Position numbers and translations under genes: made by a program
Shown: piece after piece, positions 6,050 to 14,647 of the stretch
Layout of the letters: the number at the start of each line of letters is the position of its first letter
Position numbering within the stretch: the stretch's first letter is position 1
The notes under the pieces: model-generated
What the model was told of the DNA's origin: nothing
The model's database searches: none
The model's input: the letters and a program-made list of their open reading frames with translations, nothing else
Source: DASZHC01 sp035938215
Lineage (GTDB): Bacteria; Verrucomicrobiota; Verrucomicrobiia; Chthoniobacterales; JAFAMB01
Length of the DNA stretch: 21,646 bases
Assembly (NCBI GenBank): GCA_035938215.1
Contig: DASZHC010000099.1
Coordinates: forward strand, 1-21,646
Direction of reading: 5' to 3'

Positions 6050-8367
6050 GAAATTAACGTTCCGCGCATATCCATTGGCTGGAAAACGATCCAGATCGCG
6101 ATTAGAAAAAAGAGTAGGCACAGGAGCGACCAGGGAGCAAATAGGAGGCCGGAGCGTCCGGTTGTGCTTCCGTAGCGCCTGGCGACCTTCCATGCGGCGT
6201 AGAGCGATCCAAGCAGGGCGGCCTGAAGGATAATAATCTCGAAGTCGAGCAGTTGGGGGAACGCCCACGAAGCAATTGCCCAATCAGGTTTTCCAAGGAC
6301 CGGCAAGTTGAGATCGTTTGCAACTCGCTGGATCACTGGGATGGGTGTGTGAGAGCCTGTGAACAGATGAAATACGAGGTGGGCAATCCACATGCCGAAA
6401 CCGAGGGGAACAAGGGTCATTGCAAAATCGGATATCACCGCTGGGAGCGGCACGGAAATCCGTCCTAATTTGCGGCTAAGAATTCCGGCTCCGTACACGA
6501 GGAGCCCTGGGACGAGAATCATCCCGATCAAAAGAAATACCGCGATTATCACGGGACGCGGCAGGCCGAACACGATTTGGGCTTGATACACTAACCCGGC
6601 GACCGGTGTGATCATTCCGGCGGCATTGACAAGAGCGCCGAACACAAGAGTTAACACGAGCACTGCAAGATCGAGCCGGTTTGCGAACCGTCCCAAAGAC
6701 GACCGCTGCTCTCCGTTCCAGAGATCTTTCCCCGGTATGACAGCCAGCAGACCGACATTGTCATGCGGACAGGCGTGGGCACAATCAAGGCAGAAAGTGC
6801 AGTCGAAGTTGCTTTTCTTCTTTGGCTGAAAAAGTTCCAGTTCGCAGCCGCGTTGGGTCTCTCGGCCGCGAATGCAATCGAACGTCTTACAGGTGCGGCA
6901 AACGTCGGCTGATCGGATCTTCACTTCGAAGGGGGAGACGAGCGATTGTACGAAGTGGAATTGCCCGATTGGACAAACATATTTACAAAAAGTTGCGCCT
7001 CGAAAAAATCCGTCGATCAAAAACGCTGCGAGAAAATATCCGACGATGACCCAGGCAGTCAACCAAGGGCTGTTCCAGAGACTGAACCCCTCGTATGCCC
7101 AAAGGTACAGAGCGATCAGCAGAGCAGCGAGCCACTTTGTCCGCAACGGGCGAGGCCAAGCCCACCTTGCCGGCAGAAGGCGGCGTCCGATATCGCGCAC
7201 GAACGTGAATGGACAAACCATGCAGAAGAAGTTTCCCGCCGTTAAAAGTGCGATCACCGTAATACCGCGCCAGTGGGTCCAGGGGAGCACTCCGGCAAGG
7301 TTCATCGGGCTTGTCTGAGGTCCCATAAATCCGTCCGCCGCGATGGCGATTGCTAGCAGAAACATCGTGGCCTGCATGCCGCGCCGAAAAAACTTCGACC
7401 TTAAAATGCCGCCGATAATCGGGATAGTGAAAAGATCAAACGGCCCTGTCGCGTGGCGCGGCTGCAGCCCGATTCTTCGGAGCAATTGAGGAATTTCTGT
7501 CTCCCGGCTTTGCTGGGGACGGATTCCAGCGACCTCTGAGGGTCGAATCCCGGGCTTGGGCGAGAGGAACCGGATGGCGATGATTGCCGCAGGAACCAGA
7601 AACATGATGGAACCTGGCACCCACATGATGGTTCCAGCCAATCCTTGCTCCTCCAGCGGGCTTGAACCGAATAGTCGAGGGGCGCGTTCGTAAGACGGGT
7701 AGAGCACTCGATCGTAAAAGGAAAGGAACCCCGCTAAAGCAGTGTTTTGCAGGTCGGCTACGAGCAGGTAGGGAATCATCGTCCAGCGGGGCCACACTGG
7801 ACGGCTGGGCCAGGGCTGCACTAATGGCCACCAAAACAGGAGGCCGGTAAAAACGAAAGAAACATGCTCCACCTGGTGCCAGCCCGGAGAACTGAGCGCG
7901 AGTTCATACAACGGCGGGATGTGCCAGAGGAGATTGGATGCGGCAAAAGCGGTCCCGGAGAACAGGGGATGGATCAATGTCCGCCCGATGCGTTTTATCG
8001 GCTTCCAGACAAGAAGCGGACCCAAAACTTCTCGCATGAACCAACGCGGGAGACCGGAAAGAATCGGAAGAAACGGCGCCCCAGCCAGGATCAGGGGTGG
8101 AGCTAACATCATCAACAGCAGGTGTTGAATCATGTGTATCTGCAGCAGCAGCCCGGCGAATGCATCCAGGGGCGATGCAATCGCGACGAAGATCGTGCCC
8201 AAGCCGGCCGTGAATGCCAGAAGGCGCCAGATCGGGAAGCGGTTCGGCACCTGGAACTGCAGGCGCAACCATCCGCGCAGATAAAATATCAACGACAACA
8301 GTAACCCGACACTTGGGCTTATCGGTATCGACCAAGAGCTGAATACTGCGTTTACTGGATCACCCAT
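6046..8367 (-). CDS. CtaG (caa3 assembly)-FixG-like polyferredoxin fusion
   Basis: 773 aa in one uninterrupted frame with two recognisable parts. Residues 1 to about 270 are a multi-helix CtaG_Caa3-type domain: QIHMIQHLLLMMLAPPLILAGAP with H78 and H82, WHIPPLYELAL near 148, and HQVEHVSFVFTGLLFWW near 164. CtaG is needed for assembly of caa3 oxidase metal sites. Residues of about 310-773 resemble membrane ferredoxins of the FixG/CcoG, NapH and NosR kind, with CMVCP (382-386) and CKYVCP (461-466) at membrane faces. Two 4Fe-4S cysteine sets follow, C490/C493/C498/C508 and C523/C526/C529/C533 (ending CP), and further helices to the C-terminus. CcoG reduces Cu(II) to Cu(I) during cbb3 assembly, so copper reduction coupled to insertion is my inference. 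The ATG at 8367 has no ribosome-binding site and is close to a TATAAT. Confidence 0.85.
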   Translation of the reverse strand: MGDPVNAVFSSWSIPISPSVGLLLSLIFYLRGWLRLQFQVPNRFPIWRLLAFTAGLGTIFVAIASPLDAFAGLLLQIHMIQHLLLMMLAPPLILAGAPFLPILSGLPRWFMREVLGPLLVWKPIKRIGRTLIHPLFSGTAFAASNLLWHIPPLYELALSSPGWHQVEHVSFVFTGLLFWWPLVQPWPSRPVWPRWTMIPYLLVADLQNTALAGFLSFYDRVLYPSYERAPRLFGSSPLEEQGLAGTIMWVPGSIMFLVPAAIIAIRFLSPKPGIRPSEVAGIRPQQSRETEIPQLLRRIGLQPRHATGPFDLFTIPIIGGILRSKFFRRGMQATMFLLAIAIAADGFMGPQTSPMNLAGVLPWTHWRGITVIALLTAGNFFCMVCPFTFVRDIGRRLLPARWAWPRPLRTKWLAALLIALYLWAYEGFSLWNSPWLTAWVIVGYFLAAFLIDGFFRGATFCKYVCPIGQFHFVQSLVSPFEVKIRSADVCRTCKTFDCIRGRETQRGCELELFQPKKKSNFDCTFCLDCAHACPHDNVGLLAVIPGKDLWNGEQRSSLGRFANRLDLAVLVLTLVFGALVNAAGMITPVAGLVYQAQIVFGLPRPVIIAVFLLIGMILVPGLLVYGAGILSRKLGRISVPLPAVISDFAMTLVPLGFGMWIAHLVFHLFTGSHTPIPVIQRVANDLNLPVLGKPDWAIASWAFPQLLDFEIIILQAALLGSLYAAWKVARRYGSTTGRSGLLFAPWSLLCLLFFLIAIWIVFQPMDMRGTLIS

Positions 8368-8373
8368 TCGACT

Positions 8374-8394
8374 GCTGCTCTATATTATAGCAGC
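8374..8394 (-). promoter_or_regulatory. Possible promoter of the CtaG-FixG gene
   Basis: On the minus strand TATAAT (8389-8384) sits 16 bases before the ATG at 8367 and lies inside an imperfect palindrome with GCTGCT and AGCAGC arms (8374-8394). There is no convincing -35 box. The resulting transcript would be nearly leaderless, which fits the missing ribosome-binding site. Confidence 0.4.
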
Positions 8395-8424
8395 CGGAGA
8401 GAGTTTCGCTCTCTGTCCGTTTTT

Positions 8425-8513
8425 GGAAGGGACGGTCTCTGTGCCGTCCCAAGATTCTCCTTCTTACTGGAATCGAAAATAATTAGTCGGACGGCACAGA
8501 GGCCGTCCCTCCC
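8425..8513 (-). repeat. Dispersed inverted-repeat element, copy A (MITE/REP-like)
   Basis: Arms at 8425-8449 and 8489-8513 are 25 bp long and complementary at 23 positions, each carrying GGACGGCAC or its complement. A 39-base A/T-rich centre separates them. Copy B at 19471-19556 has the same arms and a related centre in the opposite orientation. It encodes no protein. I call it MITE- or REP-like because of the arms and dispersal; no target-site duplication was established. Confidence 0.7.
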
Positions 8514-8640
8514 ATATACCTTTCAGCATGGGAGCCCAGGGGACCGGCACCACTCAAAGGCGATTCAGCTTTGGCCCGGAACGGGCATTTCTTACCGGGG
8601 CGTGCGAAATTCGGGCTGGAGAACACATCCAGGCCTGACC

Positions 8641-10176
8641 TCACCCTTCGTGCCCTTTCTTCGGCAGTTCAGCTTTCTCCTCAGTTGAGGTGCGCAACGG
8701 CTTTTCCGGCATCGCAGAATCCTGGGCAGGGGCCGAATTTGGCGGCCTGAGCGAGACCAGAAACGCGGTCAGGGCTCTAATCTGCTCCGCGGAAAGATTC
8801 TTGCCGTAAGCCGGCATGTTGCCACCACCCTGGATGATCTGCCGCACGAGTTGCGGCTGGGTTTGAATTGTCCCAATCCGCGTCAAGTCCGGGCCGCGAT
8901 GTCCACCATCACCGCCGATCGCGTGGCAGTTACGGCACTGGTTATTTTGGAATACGAGCGCGCCTTGCAGCTCCAATGGTGTCCGGCCCTTGATGAATTC
9001 CGGTTTAATCAGGGTACCGCTCCACGCGTCCATGTGCGGAGACCATGGCCCGGTTATTCCGGCGTAAGTCAGCATGCCGACGGACAGATAAATCAGAACG
9101 ACGGCGATGATGGATACCGGCCGCCGTCGCCAGCTTTTTTCACCTTCACCCGCAAAAAATGGTAACCCAATGAGTATTATCGAAGCGATGACCGGAAACG
9201 CGAAGAAGAGAGCGTAAAGCCATTCAGATTCGTTAGGCAAAAGCGCTGCAGCGGAAAGAAGCCAAAGAAACGGATAATCCGGCTTGGCTTCGGCGATTAA
9301 TTGTGTTGGGTCGCCGGGAATATCCGGTCCCTTGGGACCAAGGAAAGCCGCGAGCGCTACGATAACGACGAGCAGAATTCCGTTTGCAACAACGTCTTTC
9401 GCGACACCATTCGGAACGAATGGAATTCCATCCTTTTGGACGTTCTTATGATACTCTGCGTCGTAAGTTTGGCGATTAACCTGGATACCTGGCGTCGGAT
9501 TCTCGTTGATACCCTTTCCCAGGACCAAGCGCAGGTGCATGCTAAGCAGCGCGAGTATGGCGCCCGGGAAAACGAATACATGGAGAGCGAAAAATCGGGA
9601 TAAAGTATCACTCCCAATAATTGGGCCCCCCAGTAGCAAATTCACCATCTGCGCGCCGATAATCGGGATCCGGCCCATGATCGCGGCTCCGATCCCGATT
9701 CCCCAGTAGGAGTCAGAGTCAAATCGAAGGACCTGGCCAGAGAATGACATTGCGAGCGTCAGGAACAAAAGCACGATACCGGAGATCCACGTCAACTCTC
9801 TCGGATATTTAAACGCTCCCCAAAGGAAAACCTGGGTCATATGGAGCGCCATCAGGATAACCATGCAGTTGGATCCCCAGTAATGCATGGCTCGCATAAA
9901 CCAGCCGAGTTCCTGCTGAAAATTCAGAAATTCGAGGCTTTCATATGCCCCAGCGGCGGTGGGAACGTAAATAAGAGACAGTATTATGCCCGTGACGATT
10001 TGGATCACGAAGCAGAGAAGCGTCATACTTCCAAACGTGTAGAACCAGCTGACGCTGCTCTTTGGGATCGGGTGGCCGGCGGTCGTTTCCCAGAGCTTAA
10101 CCAGATGGAGCCGGCGTTCGAGCCACATCGCAACGTCGACCAACTTTTCGCTGAGCTTCTTGGGCTTCCCATTCAT
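8641..10176 (-). CDS. Cytochrome b (b6/subunit IV type) fused to a C-terminal cytochrome c domain
   Basis: 511 aa from the ATG at 10176, four bases after the Rieske stop; a TTG 21 bases earlier would overlap that gene and is less likely. The N-terminal part is a four-helix cytochrome b core with haem ligand pairs H98/H199 and H112/H214. The next part (about 260-375) carries the helices of a subunit IV-like half. Where the Qo-site PEWY motif is expected stands PDYPFL (299-304). The C-terminal part (about 400-475) is a cytochrome c domain with CRNCH (414-418) and M454 in GNMPAYG as probable ligand. It should oxidise quinol together with the Rieske protein and pass electrons to its own haem c. 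The tail after 478 is Pro/Ala/Lys-rich and looks disordered. Confidence 0.92.
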   Translation of the reverse strand: MNGKPKKLSEKLVDVAMWLERRLHLVKLWETTAGHPIPKSSVSWFYTFGSMTLLCFVIQIVTGIILSLIYVPTAAGAYESLEFLNFQQELGWFMRAMHYWGSNCMVILMALHMTQVFLWGAFKYPRELTWISGIVLLFLTLAMSFSGQVLRFDSDSYWGIGIGAAIMGRIPIIGAQMVNLLLGGPIIGSDTLSRFFALHVFVFPGAILALLSMHLRLVLGKGINENPTPGIQVNRQTYDAEYHKNVQKDGIPFVPNGVAKDVVANGILLVVIVALAAFLGPKGPDIPGDPTQLIAEAKPDYPFLWLLSAAALLPNESEWLYALFFAFPVIASIILIGLPFFAGEGEKSWRRRPVSIIAVVLIYLSVGMLTYAGITGPWSPHMDAWSGTLIKPEFIKGRTPLELQGALVFQNNQCRNCHAIGGDGGHRGPDLTRIGTIQTQPQLVRQIIQGGGNMPAYGKNLSAEQIRALTAFLVSLRPPNSAPAQDSAMPEKPLRTSTEEKAELPKKGHEG

Positions 10177-10180
10177 AGGT

Positions 10181-10720
10181 TCATGCCGGGTTTGCAAGAG
10201 TTGGCAGGACGCCGCCTTTTACCATTAGTTCACCATTCTCAACTTTATACTCATACTCGTATAAAGCTCTCGGCGGCGGGCCGGCAGCGTGCTCCCCATC
10301 GGCGTAGAAAGCTCCCCCGTGACAAGGGCACAAAAAGAGCTGGGATTGTTCGAACCATCGCACCGGGCATCCGAGATGAGTGCAGTTTGCCGCGAAAATC
10401 CTGAACTTGTCCCCCCCCAAACGCCGTACCCAGCAGGTCAGAATTGCGGTCGCACCATCCACTTCACGTGCATGGGGAGTTTTGTAAGCCGCCAGGCGAG
10501 TCTCACCTTCGGGAAATTTTGACACGGGGCCAAGAGAAACCCAGACGCGTGGAGTATTCCTGATTAAGCTCGAAAAGATGAATCCGATGACCGGTATCCC
10601 GATCATGAAGGCGGCAATCGTATTGATCACGATGCCGGCCTGGAGCAAAAAATCGCGCCGGGTGGAATAGTTTTTCGCTTCCGGACTGAGCGGAGGGTGA
10701 CTAGGTTCGTTCGAGGTCAT
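10181..10720 (-). CDS. Rieske [2Fe-2S] subunit of the cytochrome bc complex
   Basis: 179 aa. The ATG at 10720 overlaps the stop of the diheme cytochrome gene (ATGA); a longer frame only runs into that gene. STRRDFLLQAG (19-29) is a twin-arginine motif followed by one hydrophobic helix (about 29-53), the usual anchored Rieske signal. The cluster motifs are CTHLGC (113-118) and CPCHGG (131-136). C113 and H115 with C131 and H134 bind the cluster, and C118-C133 form the stabilising disulphide. The motifs and length fit the quinol-oxidising Rieske proteins. Next gene is cytochrome b, so the two form the quinol oxidation module on the outer membrane face. Confidence 0.95.
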   Translation of the reverse strand: MTSNEPSHPPLSPEAKNYSTRRDFLLQAGIVINTIAAFMIGIPVIGFIFSSLIRNTPRVWVSLGPVSKFPEGETRLAAYKTPHAREVDGATAILTCWVRRLGGDKFRIFAANCTHLGCPVRWFEQSQLFLCPCHGGAFYADGEHAAGPPPRALYEYEYKVENGELMVKGGVLPTLANPA

Positions 10721-11466
10721 TGCTGGTTGGAGTCTGAGGTTTGCGGGCTGGCAGCAGACGCTGCTTGGGGAGTCGGCTGGCCCGGAGCAGGACCTTCGCG
10801 GTGGGAGGAGAGCCACCCGACGACATCAGCAATCTCTTCGGCGGTCATCGGTTTGCCCGAAACGTACTCCTGATAACTTGGCATTCCTAGCTCCGGCCGT
10901 CCTGCGATGACAACGGTCCGCAGATATTGGTCCGAGACCAGGCTCAGGTAGGCCGGATCGACTACCGATCCCGCCTTTCCACCGGTGCCGTCATTGCCGT
11001 GGCATCGTGCACAATTCTGAGCATAGGCAGCGGCTCCTCGTTGCGCATCACCGAGTGGGGCAGCGTACGGTGGGCGATCCGATTCCGCTGTTGCATGTCC
11101 CGCAGACCCATTGTGGATCCCGTCTGCGAGTATGGTGATTTGCTCATCGGTCAGCAAGCCGCCAACGGCAGCCGAGTAGCCGGGCATCATTGTACCAGGG
11201 ACGCCCTCTGCGATGACTTTTCGGATCACCTCTTTCGAAACAATGAAAAGATACACGGGATTATTGAACGAAATCGATGCGCTGGATATTTTTCCGTTAC
11301 CGTGGCAGGCAACACAATTCGTGCTATACAGGTCCGCAAAATCCTTGTTAGCTTCCGGCGGCTTCCACCTGTCTTCTTCTTTCGGCTTCCCCGGCAGCCG
11401 GCCACAGCCTGAGAGAACAGCCAGCCCGGCAAAGAGAAGACACCAGTTTAAAATACGTCGCTCCAT
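10717..11466 (-). CDS. Diheme cytochrome c lipoprotein
   Basis: 249 aa. The N-terminus is a lipoprotein signal (MERRILNW, hydrophobic run, LSGC) with C21 as the lipidated residue. Two cytochrome c domains follow, with CVACH at 51-55 and CARCH at 152-156. Likely distal Met ligands are in GTMMPGY (91-97) and in ELGMPSY. The tail after about 225 is Pro/Ala/Ser/Gln-rich. As a tethered two-haem protein between the oxidase genes and the Rieske gene, it is the obvious electron shuttle from the bc module to the oxidase. It starts 12 bases after the upstream gene and is coupled to the Rieske gene. Confidence 0.93.
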   Translation of the reverse strand: MERRILNWCLLFAGLAVLSGCGRLPGKPKEEDRWKPPEANKDFADLYSTNCVACHGNGKISSASISFNNPVYLFIVSKEVIRKVIAEGVPGTMMPGYSAAVGGLLTDEQITILADGIHNGSAGHATAESDRPPYAAPLGDAQRGAAAYAQNCARCHGNDGTGGKAGSVVDPAYLSLVSDQYLRTVVIAGRPELGMPSYQEYVSGKPMTAEEIADVVGWLSSHREGPAPGQPTPQAASAASPQTSDSNQQ

Positions 11467-11478
11467 GAGGCTGTTCTG

Positions 11479-12324
11479 TTATTTCTCCTTCTTTCTTTCC
11501 ATCGCATGGACGCCCAATCTTTCGGCGAGTGGCCAGCTTTGCATAGTTTCCACCTTTTGGGACTTGAACACGACAAAGCCGCCGACAACTCCGAACGACA
11601 CCTGGCAGATCACGAACCAGGGCCAGTCAACACGCGCGGCGAGCGCCGGGTTCACGAGTTTCAGCGTGGGATAGAGCAACGCCGTCCACATGAGCGGAGT
11701 GATGATTCCGCCGAATAGCCATTCGAATTTCGCCGGCAGCATAGGCAGCATCACCGTGTACAGCAAGCCGACCAGGATCGAGAGCGTAACGTGACTTAGT
11801 ATAGCCACCGTCAGCCCTGCGGCATTGAATTCTCGCAGAGTCGCAAGGCTGGCGGTGCTAAGAGATGGAACACCCGCAGCAGCAAGCAAATTGATCGGGT
11901 ACCAGATGCTATGCTGAACAAGTAAGCCATAGGCCATTGCAAGAATCGCCATCGCCGCACCCCCGGCCAGCCCGCCGATGATTCCAGCCGAATAACGATG
12001 CACTTCAACAGGAACTCGGACCCGATGCCCGGTTTGGCCGTACTGCAGGTGGGTAATTCGGCGTGGAGACACCCGTACGGGCTTCGGGCGACGGTCGGCG
12101 TCGGCCAACGGATACAGCACGTGCTTCGGGGTTGGAAAAACATCCCGAAACCAGCCGACTGCTCCAATGAGACCGATGATAAAGCCGACCAAACTAACGA
12201 TGAGACTAGTGACAATGCCGGCTGCCATCAGGGTGATTCCAAATGCGGCGATGATCGGGTTTGCGGTAGGGATTGGCAGGTCAACCCCTTCTTCAGATCC
12301 GTGTTGGTGTTCGTGAAGATCCAT
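11479..12324 (-). CDS. Polytopic membrane protein of the oxidase operon (subunit IV-like N-terminus)
   Basis: 281 aa. A His-rich start (HEHQH) is followed by two close hydrophobic helices (about 23-57) ending GWFRDVFP, reminiscent of the small accessory subunit IV of bacterial haem-copper oxidases. After a basic, hydrophilic linker (about 78-110) come around four further helices to residue 253 and a charged end. The second half matches no family I can name. Position three bases after coxC and before the diheme cytochrome makes it a component or assembly partner of the oxidase or of a bc-oxidase supercomplex. The fold of the second half and its role are unknown. Confidence 0.7.
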   Translation of the reverse strand: MDLHEHQHGSEEGVDLPIPTANPIIAAFGITLMAAGIVTSLIVSLVGFIIGLIGAVGWFRDVFPTPKHVLYPLADADRRPKPVRVSPRRITHLQYGQTGHRVRVPVEVHRYSAGIIGGLAGGAAMAILAMAYGLLVQHSIWYPINLLAAAGVPSLSTASLATLREFNAAGLTVAILSHVTLSILVGLLYTVMLPMLPAKFEWLFGGIITPLMWTALLYPTLKLVNPALAARVDWPWFVICQVSFGVVGGFVVFKSQKVETMQSWPLAERLGVHAMERKKEK

Positions 12325-12327
12325 AAC

Positions 12328-12924
12328 TCAAGAGTTCGCGCTGATGATGTAGACAACCGTAATAACCACGACCCAAACGCAATCCACGAAGTGCCAATAC
12401 CAGGAGATCATCTCGACATGTTCGTGGTGGTAGTGCCGGATACGGCCCGTCAGGCTCATGAACAAAATCAAACCGAGAAGAAACGCCCCGACCAGTACGT
12501 GGCTGGCATGCAGTCCTACCAGCGAATAAAAGGTCGAACCAAACAGATTGGTGCTGATCGTGAGCCCTTCCTGGTAAATCAGGTGTATCCATTCGCTGAT
12601 GGTCCAGAACAGAAATCCAACACCGGCAGCGAAGGTAATGGCCCACCAAAGATGGAACCCGGAAATCGAGCCCTTTTTGAGATGGTGCTCGGCAACCATG
12701 ATCGTTCCGCTACTTCCAAACAGCAGAACGGATCCGAGCCAGGGGAAGTGCAACAGCTGATGCGGATAAGGTGGGACGAGGCTTTTGCCGATGTAGAAAA
12801 GGTAGGCGACAACGAAGATCGTAAAAAGGGCCGACTCCGTCAGGATAACAAAGATCATCGCTACCTTCCGCGGCGAAGGCTGCTTCCAGTCGGTTTCCTG
12901 TGCCGTAAGCGTTTCTGAACTCAC
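12328..12924 (-). CDS. coxC: Cytochrome c oxidase subunit III
   Basis: 198 aa from a GTG start, with five predicted helices, the short form usual in caa3-type and quinol oxidases. Family signatures are FVILTESALFTIFVVAYLF near the N-terminus, STFYSLVGLHASHVLVG in the middle and YWHFVDCVWVVVITVVYI at the end. Subunit III has no redox centre; it stabilises subunit I and the proton uptake path. It lies between coxA (19 bases upstream) and the membrane protein gene (three bases downstream). No ribosome-binding site is obvious, suggesting translation linked to coxA. Confidence 0.94.
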   Translation of the reverse strand: MSSETLTAQETDWKQPSPRKVAMIFVILTESALFTIFVVAYLFYIGKSLVPPYPHQLLHFPWLGSVLLFGSSGTIMVAEHHLKKGSISGFHLWWAITFAAGVGFLFWTISEWIHLIYQEGLTISTNLFGSTFYSLVGLHASHVLVGAFLLGLILFMSLTGRIRHYHHEHVEMISWYWHFVDCVWVVVITVVYIISANS

Positions 12925-12943
12925 GAGAAGGTAGGGTTAAGGT

Positions 12944-14641
12944 TCATTCAAATTTCCAATCTGGATCATCGGGATGCTTCAGGTCCCAAAGGGGCCGACG
13001 GCTCCGAACCTCGGGAAGCTTCTCGAAATTGTAATCTGGGGGAGGCGAAGTGGTCATCCATTCCAGGGTCCATGCATCCCACGGGTCGTCTCCTGCGACC
13101 TTTCCTTTCCTCGCAGACCAGATCAGGTTGAGAACGAAAAAGATGATGCCTAACGCCTGAAAAATGGCGCCGACCGAAGAGATCAAGTTCCACAGTTCCC
13201 ATCCACGGCCGGGGTGATAAGTATATATCCGGCGCGGCATGCCCAGAATTCCTGCGATATGCTGCGGATCAAAGGTCAGGTGAAAGCCGATCGTGAACAG
13301 CCAGAAATGCCAAAAACCCAGTTTCTTATCCAGCATCCGCCCGAAAACTTTGGGATACCAATAGTAAAAGAAGGCGAAAACTGCGAATAAGATCCCGCCG
13401 ACAATGACGTAGTGAAAGTGCGCTATGACGAAGTAAGAGTCGTTAAGCTGCCAATCGAAGGGAGCCACGCCCAGCATCACTCCGGTAAGCCCGGCGATTA
13501 AAAATTGGAACAGGAACGCGATGGCAAAAACCATCGGAAGCTCTAAGCGAATCTTCCCGCCATAAATCGTGGCAAGCCAGTTAAAGATTTTGATGCCGGT
13601 CGGAACCGATATAGCCAAGGTGGCAATTCCGAAAAAGGTTACTCCAAACGAAGTCATACCGACCGCGAACATGTGGTGCGCCCAGACGCCGGCGCTGATG
13701 AAGCCGATCAGTACGCTTGCCGCAACCATCATCGGGTAACCGAAGATCGGCTTGCGGGAAAAGACCGGTATGACTTCGGAGACCACGCCGAAAGCGGGCA
13801 GAACAAGGATGTAGACCTCGGGATGTCCGAAAATCCAAAAGAAATGCTGCCACAGAATAGCTGAACCGCCCGCCTGCGTATCGAAGAACTTTGCTCCGAG
13901 ATATCGCTCCAGAGTGAGCATGATCTGAGCAGCTGACAATGGAGGGAGAAACACAATGACCAGAAACATCGTAGTGATGGTCATCCACACGAACAACGGC
14001 AACCGGGAAAGCGTCATTCCTTTGGTCCTGTAACAGAAAATCGTCACCATGATGTTGATGGCGCCGGTCACACTACCGATGCCCGCCACCAGCAAACTAA
14101 GTGACCAGTAGTCCGTGCTCGGACCCACAGAAAATGCGCGCGAAGTCAAAGGCGCCAGCGCCATCCAGGCAACAGCGGGCGCCCCTCCGGATCCGTAAAG
14201 CCCCGGTGCTCCGACATAGCTGAAAAAGAGCAAACAACCGCCGAAAAACGTCAGCCAGAATGAAAAGGCATTGAGACGGGGAAAAGCCATATCTCTGGCG
14301 CCGATCATCAACGGAACCAGATAGTTCGCCATCCCGAAGGCCAGCGGCATAGCGACCCAAAAGATCATGACCGTCCCATGCATCGTGAAAAGGCTATTGA
14401 ACGTTTCTGGAGAAACGACGTGGCCATCCGGGAAGGCAAGTTGGGCTCTGATCAGCATTGCCATGATCCCGGCCAGCACAAGAAACACCAACGCCATACC
14501 GATATACAAGATGCCCAGTTTCTTGTGATCCACGGTGTAGACCAGATCCTGGATCCAGCCGGTTAGCGTCCCTCTTTCCTGTCCCGGTCTTGCCGGCAAC
14601 TGCTCTTCTCCGACGTCTACGGTTGTCGTTCCGTTAGGCAT
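12944..14641 (-). CDS. coxA: Cytochrome c oxidase subunit I (A-type haem-copper oxidase)
   Basis: 565 aa. All metal ligands are present: H88 (in TMHGT) and H410 for the low-spin haem, H408 for the high-spin haem, and H273, H322 and H323 for CuB. Y277 in GHPEVY is the residue that cross-links to the CuB histidine in this family. The Glu of HPEVY (E275) is the D-channel glutamate typical of A1-type oxidases. HFHYVIVGG and FGHPEVYI are textbook motifs. The enzyme reduces oxygen to water and pumps protons across the inner membrane. The gene follows coxB after six bases. The N-terminal 25 residues are hydrophilic and variable. Confidence 0.97.
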   Translation of the reverse strand: MPNGTTTVDVGEEQLPARPGQERGTLTGWIQDLVYTVDHKKLGILYIGMALVFLVLAGIMAMLIRAQLAFPDGHVVSPETFNSLFTMHGTVMIFWVAMPLAFGMANYLVPLMIGARDMAFPRLNAFSFWLTFFGGCLLFFSYVGAPGLYGSGGAPAVAWMALAPLTSRAFSVGPSTDYWSLSLLVAGIGSVTGAINIMVTIFCYRTKGMTLSRLPLFVWMTITTMFLVIVFLPPLSAAQIMLTLERYLGAKFFDTQAGGSAILWQHFFWIFGHPEVYILVLPAFGVVSEVIPVFSRKPIFGYPMMVAASVLIGFISAGVWAHHMFAVGMTSFGVTFFGIATLAISVPTGIKIFNWLATIYGGKIRLELPMVFAIAFLFQFLIAGLTGVMLGVAPFDWQLNDSYFVIAHFHYVIVGGILFAVFAFFYYWYPKVFGRMLDKKLGFWHFWLFTIGFHLTFDPQHIAGILGMPRRIYTYHPGRGWELWNLISSVGAIFQALGIIFFVLNLIWSARKGKVAGDDPWDAWTLEWMTTSPPPDYNFEKLPEVRSRRPLWDLKHPDDPDWKFE

Positions 14642-14647
14642 AAATGG

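Larger units (their letters stand above)
8368..8640. other. Intergenic region between cytochrome bc and the assembly genes
   Basis: A 273-bp gap interrupting an otherwise tight gene series. It contains the possible promoter, a small hairpin (AGAGAG/CTCTCT near 8397-8414), copy A of the dispersed inverted-repeat element, and a short GCCCG/CGGGC hairpin (8574-8586). No coding potential is seen. Confidence 0.6.

Noticed and set aside
8574..8586. GCCCG/CGGGC hairpin as terminator of the cytochrome bc genes
   Set aside because: Five-bp stem with three-base loop and no T tract on the minus strand; too weak.
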